Positions 1-5,382 of a stretch of 8,329 nucleotides of DNA are shown in pieces (the first letter of the stretch is position 1; each line of letters opens with the position of its first letter). The stretch is from contig JAQVRG010000057.1 of NCBI GenBank assembly GCA_028701165.1, positions 1-8,329 on the forward strand, in the 5' to 3' direction. Origin of the DNA: Eubacteriales bacterium (GTDB lineage Bacteria > Bacillota > Clostridia > Christensenellales > CAG-138). A model generated the notes under the pieces. That model was not told the DNA's origin. It saw only the letters and a program-made list of their open reading frames with translations, and did no database searches. Both the position numbers and the translations under genes were made by a program.

Positions 1-16
1 ATATCGACAGCGGCGC

Positions 17-40
17 GCCGGCGGAATACCCGCCGGCTTT
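17..40 (+). terminator. Candidate intrinsic terminator of an upstream gene
   Basis: An 8-bp perfect GC-rich stem (GCCGGCGG at 17-24, CCGCCGGC at 30-37) encloses the 5-nt loop AATAC and is followed by only a short T run (TTTCG). The stem is strong but the U-tract is poor, so this may be a weak or factor-assisted terminator of a plus-strand gene ending left of the window. No coding frame is supported around it. Confidence 0.4.
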
Positions 41-83
41 CGCATACGCTGGCGTTTACGCTGCCATACTAAAGGCATATTCG

Positions 84-114
84 TTAGATACGCATCTATC
101 GATAAATATATAAT
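84..114 (+). promoter_or_regulatory. Candidate promoter of the SDR gene with an overlapping palindrome
   Basis: A perfect TATAAT at 109-114 lies in an A/T-rich stretch. The upstream -35 candidate is weak (TTAGAT at 84-89, 19-bp spacer). The same -35 region is covered by a 14-bp near-palindrome (85-98, TAGATAC/GCATCTA, 12 of 14 positions symmetric), which would suit an operator. A start near 121 would give a leader of about 107 nt before the ATG at 228. The -10 box is the only strong element; the operator reading is inference. Confidence 0.4.
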
Positions 115-175
115 GGAAATTTGTCGTAACCCCTTTACAGGAAAAAGAAGGAATGTTAAAGTCATAACAAAGGGT

Positions 176-198
176 GATCCTGCAAAAATGCCGGGATT
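176..198 (+). other. Possible hairpin in the SDR mRNA leader
   Basis: Positions 176-183 (GATCCTGC) can pair with 190-198 (GCCGGGATT) with one bulged C at 192 and two G-U pairs, closing a six-base A-rich loop. The hairpin ends 16 nt before the AAGGAG ribosome site at 215-220, so it does not directly hide that site. No known riboswitch consensus was recognised. It may be a chance structure. Confidence 0.2.
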
Positions 199-227
199 AT
201 CAAATATAGAATTTAAGGAGCAGGAAG

Positions 228-1001
228 ATGAAGAACTACTTTGATTTGACCGGTCAGGTGGCTGTCGTTACAGGTTGCTCAACGGGCTTGGGCGTGCAGA
301 TGGCAAACGCGCTTGCCAATCAGGGCTGCAACATCGTGGCGCTTGCGCGCCGGCAGGATAAGATCGACGCCGTGGCGGCGGAGATCAAGGCGACCTACGG
401 GGTAGAGACAATGGCCGTCCGCTGCGATGTTACGGATACGCAGATGGTCGTTGACGCTGTCAAGGCGATCCTCGACCGCTTCGGCCGCATCGATATCCTC
501 ATCAATAACGCCGGTACCGGCGCTGTTGCGCCCGCCGAGGAAATCACGGATGAGCAGTTCTCCAACGAATTGAACATCGACCTGTTTGGCTCCTTCAAGA
601 TGGCGCGCGAGATCGCCAAGGCCGCTATGATTCCCGCAAAATACGGCCGTATCATCAACATCGCTTCCATGTACGGCCTTGTGGGCAACAAGGTAGCGCC
701 CTGCTCTCCCTATCACGCGGCAAAGGGCGGCGTCGTCAACCTCACGCGCGGCTTGGCAGGCGAGTGGAGCAAGTACGGCATCACGGTCAACAGCATCTGC
801 CCGGGTTATTTCTGGACGCCGCTGACCGCTTCCACGCTCGATACGGACTGGTTCAAGGAGTATGCAAAGACCGTCATCCCCATGGAGCGCTACGGCAACG
901 AGGGCGAGCTGGATTCCGCCGCTGTGTTCCTCGCGTCTCCCGCTTCCAGCTATGTAAGCGGCGTTATGCTGCCCGTGGACGGCGGCTATACCTGCGTTTA
1001 A
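228..1001 (+). CDS. SDR-family NAD(P)-dependent oxidoreductase (gluconate 5-dehydrogenase-like)
   Basis: This is a classical short-chain dehydrogenase/reductase of 257 residues, the usual length for the family. It is predicted to be a cytosolic enzyme that interconverts an alcohol and a ketone using NAD(P)H. Visible motifs are the Rossmann glycine motif TGCSTGLG (15-22), NNAG (93-96), the catalytic tetrad N116, S147, Y162 and K166 (YHAAK), the CPG motif after strand six (191-193), and the C-terminal VDGGY (250-254). After the second strand the sequence reads ALARR without the acidic residue typical of NAD enzymes, so NADP(H) preference is plausible but inferred. Overall resemblance is to gluconate 5-dehydrogenase and 3-oxoacyl-ACP-reductase-like SDRs; the substrate cannot be told from sequence. 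AAGGAG at 215-220, 7 nt before the ATG, supports this start. The gene stands alone, convergent with the kinase gene, and appears to be monocistronic within the window. Confidence 0.93.
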   Translation: MKNYFDLTGQVAVVTGCSTGLGVQMANALANQGCNIVALARRQDKIDAVAAEIKATYGVETMAVRCDVTDTQMVVDAVKAILDRFGRIDILINNAGTGAVAPAEEITDEQFSNELNIDLFGSFKMAREIAKAAMIPAKYGRIINIASMYGLVGNKVAPCSPYHAAKGGVVNLTRGLAGEWSKYGITVNSICPGYFWTPLTASTLDTDWFKEYAKTVIPMERYGNEGELDSAAVFLASPASSYVSGVMLPVDGGYTCV

Positions 1002-1030
1002 GCGCGGCAAAAAAGAGAATACAAACAAGA

Positions 1031-1054
1031 AGCGCCCGCCATCCGGCGGGCGCT
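1031..1054. terminator. Bidirectional intrinsic terminator between convergent genes
   Basis: A perfect 10-bp stem (AGCGCCCGCC at 1031-1040, GGCGGGCGCT at 1045-1054) encloses the tetraloop ATCC. It lies 29 bp after the SDR stop and 26 bp after the kinase stop, which reads from the other side. On the plus strand it is followed by TTACTAT, a poor U-tract. On the minus strand it is followed by a T-rich stretch containing TCTTGTTTG and later TTTTTT. It probably serves both genes, with neither side having an ideal U-tract. Confidence 0.8.
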
Positions 1055-1080
1055 TTACTATACAGAGAAGTGGTTTGCGA

Positions 1081-4000
1081 TCATTTCAACAGCTTGCCCA
1101 TGGCGGAGAGCAGGTCGTCGCGGTCGATGGGCTTGGGGATATAGCTGTTGACGCCCGCAAGATACGCCTGCTTGATGTCGTCGGCAAAGCCGTTGGCGGA
1201 AACGCCGATGATGGGTATGCTGGTAGCGTCGCCTTTGTTGGAACTGCGGATGACGAGCGTGGCGCGGATGCCGTCAAGCTTTGGCATGCGCATGTCCATG
1301 AGGATGCAGTCATAGGTATTTTCAGGCGCTTTCAAAAAGAGGTTCACTACATCTTCGCCGTTCACAGCTTCGTCATAGGTGACGCCTTCGTTTGCGAGCA
1401 TGGAGCCTAGGATCGTGCGGTTAAGGGCGTTGTCCTCCGCCATAAGCACATGGCGTCCGGCTAAGCTGACGGGGTGCGCCGCGTCGGCTTGGGCGAGCCT
1501 TGCCGCGTGCGCCGCCGCGTCAAACCGATCCAGCTTCAGCCGTACCGTGAAGGTGCTGCCCTTGCCGGGCTCGCTTTTTACCGCGACCTCGCCGTCCATG
1601 GATTGTATCAGATTATAGGCGATAGAAAGGCCGAGTCCCATGTTGGCGGGCTCCTCCGCATCCTCCGCTTTTTCATCGGAGAAGGGCTTGAAAAGATCGG
1701 GCAGGAACGCCTTGTCGATACCGATGCCGTTATCCGCGATCACGAAGCGGAGCGACGCCGCGTGTTCATTGGAATCCTCGGCTTCAAAGGTCTTAAGCGT
1801 CACGGCGCCGCCGCGCGGCGTATGTTTGATGGAATTGTTCAGCAGATTGATAAGAACCTGCTGTATCGCAGTCTTGTTGCCGACGTAGACGGGCGCGAAA
1901 TCGTCAGGCAGCGAGGTTTCAAACGTAAGGCCGGCGTCCTCGGCGCGGTATTTGATGATGGACTCGACATTGTCGATCAGCGAACGGAGAGGGAAGGGCT
2001 CTCTGACCGAATCCCCGGCGCGGCGTTCGCTGTTGGCCGCCTCCGAAATATCCGTCACGATGGAGGCCATATAATCGGCGGTCTCGGACATCTTGTCAAG
2101 ATCCAGCGCCAGTTCTTCCTTGTTGTCAAGCTTTTGCTTGGCCTGTTTGGTGAGGCCGACCAGCGCGCCCATGGGCGTACGGATCTCGTGCGCGATGCGG
2201 GAGAGGAAATCGCTCTTGGCGGCGCTGATCTGCTGGGCGATGGTGAGCTTTTCCTCTGTGGTTTGCAGCTGCACAAGCCCCTGCTTCTGCGTGGTAACGT
2301 CCACCAGCGTGATCACGCAGCCGAGGATTTTGTTTTCGGTCGTTCGGTAGGGCGCTACGCGCATGAAGAATACCTTGCCCTTGCCCGTGGAGACCTCCCG
2401 CTCGTCCGGTACCAGCGTTTTGAGTACGTTGTCGCAGATCTCCGAGATGTCCACTGTGGGGAAATGGTAGGATATGAATTTCAGCGATCTGCCGATATCG
2501 TGATCCATGACGCTGAATTCCTTGGTTACATAATCCGTATAGCGGCGGATGTTCAGCTTGTTGTCCACGAAGATGATGCCGATGAGGGTGGAGGAGAGGA
2601 AGTTGGCGATATCGTCGTTGAGATCCGCGAGCTCCGTAAGCTTCATCTGGTATTCGGAGTTGACGGTGTAAAGCTCCTCGTTGACGGATTGCAGTTCCTC
2701 GTTGGAACTTTGCAGCTCCTCGTTCGCGGTCAAAAGCTCCTCGTTGGCGGCCTGTAACTCCTCGTTGACGCATTCCTGCTCGGCGATGCTGTGATCGAGC
2801 TTGCTCTGCACGTCGCCCAAGTTTTGCTCAAGATCCGTAATGCGCTGTGATGCGACGCGGTCGATATCGTAGGGGATGGCGTTTTGCGCTTCCCCGCGCT
2901 GGGAAAGCTCCGAGAACACAAGCGCGTAAAAGCCCTCGCCCTCGGCGGCCTTATCGCTGACGGGCATGGCCGTGAGGTTGATCGCAGCCTGCTCGCGCTC
3001 GCCGTTAAAGCGGATATCCTTGTATTGCACCTTGGCCTTTTTCTCGCGCGCTTCCTTCAAAAGTGTGGAAACGGGTATTTTGAGTCCCTCGGTGAGGATA
3101 TCGTAAAGACCGTTGCTGAACCGCCCCACTGCAAGATGCACATAATTGCTGTTTTCGCCGTAGCTGTGCACCAGCTCGTTCTTTGCATTAACGACCAAGC
3201 ACGCGGGCATGAACTGCTCTAAAAGCTCCGTATCGATAGCGCCAAGCTCCGCCGCGCCCAGCTCGCCCGGTACTGTCCGGCGAACGTAGGGCGTGTCGGC
3301 TTCGGCAGGGAACTCATCATCCAAATATGTGGTTTGCAGATACGGGATCGTCTTCGCGCCGGGTATCTTTACCCTGCTGCGGTGGGAAAAGATTTTGGCA
3401 GCGGCGTCTACCACGGGAAACGCCTCCGTGAACATGCCGATGGCTTCGGATTTGCCCAGGAAGAGATACCCGCCGTCCTTGAGGGAGGCGTGGAAGATGG
3501 CAAACAGGTCGTTTTGCAGCACGGGCTGAAAATAGATGAGCATGTTGCGGCAGGAAATCAGGTCGAGCCGTCCGAACGGCGGATCTTGGAATACGTTGTG
3601 CGGGGAGAACACGATCATCTTGCGGATATCCCGGCTTACCACATAGGTGTTGTTGCGGCGCGTGAAATAGCGGCTTAGGCGCGCGGGCGAAACGGTGTCG
3701 ATGATATTGTCGCTGTACACGCCCTTGCCCGCGATCGAGATGGATTCCATATCAAGGTCGGTTGCAAATATCTTTACGGTGCGCTTCAGCTTGAGCACCT
3801 CCATCTCCTCGCAAAAGAGGATGGCGATGGAGTACGCCTCCTCGCCCGTGGAGCAGCCTGTGACCCAGACGCGGACAGGCTCCTCCTGCGTGCTGTGGAG
3901 GAGTATGTTCTGTATGGCCTTTTCCTTCAGGCATTGGAAGTAATCCGGGTCGCGGAAAAAGCTTGTTACGCCGATGAGCACCTCTTTGGAAAGGGTTTTG

Positions 4001-4860
4001 ACTTCCTCGGGCGATGCGTACAAGTAATCCACATACGCCTTCAGGTCTTCCTTATGCGTGAGCATCATGCGCCGCTCAATGCGCCGCATGATGGTGGTTT
4101 GCTTATAATGCGTGAAATTGATGTTGCTGAGCTTTTTGAGGATGATATAGACCTTCTTCATCAGCTCGTCGTCGATTTCCTTTTCGCTTTTCAGCGACGC
4201 TGTATGATTGTTGGCGGCGACGGATATATGCTGCAGCTCCAACGCGATCTCCTCGGGCGGGATCTGCGCGTCTACAAGGCCGGTGCGGATGGCGCTGCGC
4301 GGCATGCCGTCGAACTTGGAGGATTCCAGATCCTGTACGATGATCATGCCGTCGTTTTCCTTGATGCTTTTAATGCCGTTGGTGCCGTCCGAACCGGTGC
4401 CCGAAAGCACGACGGCGATGGCGCGGGGACCCGCTTCCTCGGCGAGCGAACGGAAGAACATGTCGATGGGAAGGTTCAGTTCCTTCTCCCGCTGCGCGAT
4501 CAAATGCAGTTTACCGTTGGCGATGCGCATGTTCTTGCCGGGCTGGATCACATAGACGCAATCCGGCTGAACCTCCATCCCGTCCTCCACTTGAATGACG
4601 GGCATGGCGGTGTATTTGGAGAGGATTTCGCCAAGAAGGCTTTTATAATCGGGGGATAGGTGCTGTATGATGACATAGGGAAAGCCGGTGTCGGCAGGCA
4701 GGGCGGTAAGCAGCTTTTGGAGCGCCTCCAGCCCGCCCGCGGATGCGCCGATGCCGACGATATAGTGATAATTGCAATTCTCGGCGCGTTCCTGCGCCTT
4801 GACGTCCGGTTCGTTGGTTTGCTTGTTTGCCATAGCGCTTTTATCTCCCTGCTGATTCAT
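1081..4860 (-). CDS. CheB-CheR fusion hybrid sensor histidine kinase with C-terminal receiver
   Basis: This is a 1259-residue multidomain signalling protein with no membrane segment, so it is probably cytosolic. Domains in order: CheB methylesterase (about 31-215; triad S40 in GASAGG, H67, D158 in SGTGSDG, all present); CheR methyltransferase (about 235-495; SAM motif GCSTGEEAYS at 335-344, CRNMLIYF at 437-444); a PAS-like region (about 545-655); a coiled coil with five NEELQ-type heptads (698-732); a second PAS (about 750-858); HisKA with the phospho-accepting H891 in HEIRTP; HATPase (N-box about 1000-1012, DNGIGI at 1043-1048, GLGLS at 1075-1079); and a receiver domain (acidic E1142/D1143, phospho-acceptor D1189, S1221, K1243). 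CheB domains remove and CheR domains add methyl groups on chemoreceptor glutamates; in such fusions the true substrate is usually unknown. The separate HPt gene lies directly upstream, which fits a phosphorelay. The ATG at 4860 has no good ribosome site. The inner ATG at 4833 (Met10) follows GGGAG at 4845-4849 and may be the real start, giving 1250 residues. Confidence 0.95.
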   Translation of the reverse strand: MNQQGDKSAMANKQTNEPDVKAQERAENCNYHYIVGIGASAGGLEALQKLLTALPADTGFPYVIIQHLSPDYKSLLGEILSKYTAMPVIQVEDGMEVQPDCVYVIQPGKNMRIANGKLHLIAQREKELNLPIDMFFRSLAEEAGPRAIAVVLSGTGSDGTNGIKSIKENDGMIIVQDLESSKFDGMPRSAIRTGLVDAQIPPEEIALELQHISVAANNHTASLKSEKEIDDELMKKVYIILKKLSNINFTHYKQTTIMRRIERRMMLTHKEDLKAYVDYLYASPEEVKTLSKEVLIGVTSFFRDPDYFQCLKEKAIQNILLHSTQEEPVRVWVTGCSTGEEAYSIAILFCEEMEVLKLKRTVKIFATDLDMESISIAGKGVYSDNIIDTVSPARLSRYFTRRNNTYVVSRDIRKMIVFSPHNVFQDPPFGRLDLISCRNMLIYFQPVLQNDLFAIFHASLKDGGYLFLGKSEAIGMFTEAFPVVDAAAKIFSHRSRVKIPGAKTIPYLQTTYLDDEFPAEADTPYVRRTVPGELGAAELGAIDTELLEQFMPACLVVNAKNELVHSYGENSNYVHLAVGRFSNGLYDILTEGLKIPVSTLLKEAREKKAKVQYKDIRFNGEREQAAINLTAMPVSDKAAEGEGFYALVFSELSQRGEAQNAIPYDIDRVASQRITDLEQNLGDVQSKLDHSIAEQECVNEELQAANEELLTANEELQSSNEELQSVNEELYTVNSEYQMKLTELADLNDDIANFLSSTLIGIIFVDNKLNIRRYTDYVTKEFSVMDHDIGRSLKFISYHFPTVDISEICDNVLKTLVPDEREVSTGKGKVFFMRVAPYRTTENKILGCVITLVDVTTQKQGLVQLQTTEEKLTIAQQISAAKSDFLSRIAHEIRTPMGALVGLTKQAKQKLDNKEELALDLDKMSETADYMASIVTDISEAANSERRAGDSVREPFPLRSLIDNVESIIKYRAEDAGLTFETSLPDDFAPVYVGNKTAIQQVLINLLNNSIKHTPRGGAVTLKTFEAEDSNEHAASLRFVIADNGIGIDKAFLPDLFKPFSDEKAEDAEEPANMGLGLSIAYNLIQSMDGEVAVKSEPGKGSTFTVRLKLDRFDAAAHAARLAQADAAHPVSLAGRHVLMAEDNALNRTILGSMLANEGVTYDEAVNGEDVVNLFLKAPENTYDCILMDMRMPKLDGIRATLVIRSSNKGDATSIPIIGVSANGFADDIKQAYLAGVNSYIPKPIDRDDLLSAMGKLLK
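2672..2776 (-). repeat. Five tandem 21-bp units encoding NEELQ heptads
   Basis: Five consecutive 21-bp units begin at 2672, 2693, 2714, 2735 and 2756 on the plus strand, each opening with a variant of AGCTCCTCG. On the coding (minus) strand they correspond to residues about 698-732 of the hybrid kinase, heptads of the form xNEELxx. The units are conserved at NEEL and differ in their remaining bases, so protein-level selection for a coiled coil explains them. The coiled coil links the CheB/CheR half to the PAS-kinase half; such NEELQ helices are common in this protein class. Confidence 0.85.
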
Positions 4861-5221
4861 TTTCGCGGATGCCTTGCCGAATGGCGCTGCAAACCTCGTT
4901 ATAAATGCTTTGCAGCCGCTGGTTCGATTGGCCGATCTCCTTCATTTTGCCGTTGCGGATGAGCACGACAAGCTCGCCCGTCGCGTGAAAAAGCGGGACA
5001 AAGCCCATGTTTCCGGCTAAGCCCTTTAAGGCGTGCGCGGCGGTAAAGGCGTCGTCCCAAGCTTGCGTTTGGATGGCTTCATTGAGTTCTTGAATGGTGG
5101 TGTCCTGCAAAAAGGCGTTTAGGCAGTGCTTGTATAGCGTTACATTGCCCGAAAGGCGGGGGATTGCGCCATCGATATCCGTTTCGCAATAGGACAGACG
5201 GCGAAGCAGCTCACTGTTCAT
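4841..5221 (-). CDS. HPt (histidine phosphotransfer) domain protein
   Basis: This is a 126-residue single-domain protein. The motif AAHALKGLAGNMGF (61-74) carries the phosphorylatable H63 and the HxLKG signature of HPt four-helix-bundle proteins. The family relays phosphate between a hybrid kinase receiver and a final response regulator. The likely partner is the hybrid kinase encoded directly downstream: the two open frames overlap by 20 nt at the longest kinase start, or are 7 nt apart at the inner one. This suggests one mRNA and coupled translation. The ATG start is preceded by AGGAG (5233-5237 on the minus strand) with an 11-nt gap. The start also forms an ATGA overlap with a small upstream frame. 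No response regulator with an output domain is in the window, so the end of the relay is unknown. Confidence 0.9.
   Translation of the reverse strand: MNSELLRRLSYCETDIDGAIPRLSGNVTLYKHCLNAFLQDTTIQELNEAIQTQAWDDAFTAAHALKGLAGNMGFVPLFHATGELVVLIRNGKMKEIGQSNQRLQSIYNEVCSAIRQGIRENESAGR
4845..4849 (-). promoter_or_regulatory. Ribosome binding site favouring the inner kinase start
   Basis: GGGAG on the minus strand lies 11 nt before the ATG at 4831-4833 and just upstream of the HPt stop codon TAA (4841-4843). With that start the kinase gene begins 7 nt after hpt ends, a normal spacing for coupled translation. The outer ATG at 4858-4860 would overlap hpt by 20 nt and has only a distant AAGG before it. 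The spacing of 11 nt is somewhat long, so the choice is not settled. Confidence 0.45.
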
Positions 5222-5343
5222 AAACGATGAATCTCCTGTTTCAGCGTGAAGAATTGCTTGTGCGCGGTCAGATCACGAAAAGTGCGGTTTGCGCGTATGG
5301 CGACAGTATACGCTGCAATAGGTTCAATCACTACAAAAAGCAT
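5218..5343 (-). CDS. Possible small ORF (41 codons) overlap-coupled to hpt
   Basis: An open frame begins with ATG at 5343 and ends with TGA at 5220-5218, overlapping the hpt start codon as ATGA. It reads MLFVVIEPIA at its start and KQEIHRL at its end; the hpt ribosome site lies inside it (the CAG GAG codons). The frame is in phase with the helicase gene and stays open for the 13 codons between the helicase TGA and this ATG. Against it being a gene: there is no ribosome site before the ATG, the ATG lies inside the predicted -10 box of the hpt promoter, and third-position GC (about 18 of 41 codons) is clearly lower than in the neighbouring genes. I recognise no family. It may be a leader frame, a remnant, or chance. 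Confidence 0.25.
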   Translation of the reverse strand: MLFVVIEPIAAYTVAIRANRTFRDLTAHKQFFTLKQEIHRL

Positions 5344-5367
5344 ACCATTTTTCAGCGCGGCGGTCAA
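5339..5367 (-). promoter_or_regulatory. Sigma70-type promoter of the hpt-hybrid kinase operon
   Basis: On the minus strand TTGACC (5367-5362) and TATGCT (5344-5339) are separated by exactly 17 bp, and TGG directly before the -10 box gives an extended -10 (TGn). Expected transcription start is near 5332, giving a leader of about 110 nt before the hpt ATG. This lies in the 161-bp gap after the helicase stop. I see no terminator in that gap, so helicase transcripts could also run into hpt. Confidence 0.65.
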
Positions 5368-5382
5368 TATTTCCGCGACGTT

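Noticed and set aside
153..167. ATG-TTA-AAG-TCA-TAA mini-frame after GAAGG in the SDR leader
   Set aside because: Four codons are too few to support a leader peptide; no regulatory codons or attenuator follow.
131..182. Possible pseudoknot in the SDR leader (CCCTTT with AAAGGG, CAGGA with TCCTG)
   Set aside because: The two 5-6 bp pairings interleave as in a pseudoknot, but they are short, involve mostly A/T-rich loops, and compete with the 176-198 hairpin. No known riboswitch class was recognised.
279..1028. Minus-strand open frame (249 codons) opposite the SDR gene
   Set aside because: It is the antisense shadow of an SDR gene with all catalytic motifs; no motif in its own translation, and its start lies inside the terminator region next to the SDR stop.
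1474..2757. Long plus-strand open frame (427 codons) opposite the kinase gene
   Set aside because: It lies wholly antisense to a well-supported multidomain CDS with intact motifs. Its protein has no recognisable motif, and GC-rich codon bias readily leaves such antisense frames open.
2672..2776. Tandem 21-bp units as a CRISPR or minisatellite
   Set aside because: Units are contiguous without spacers, in codon register, and encode a coiled-coil heptad typical of CheB-CheR fusions.
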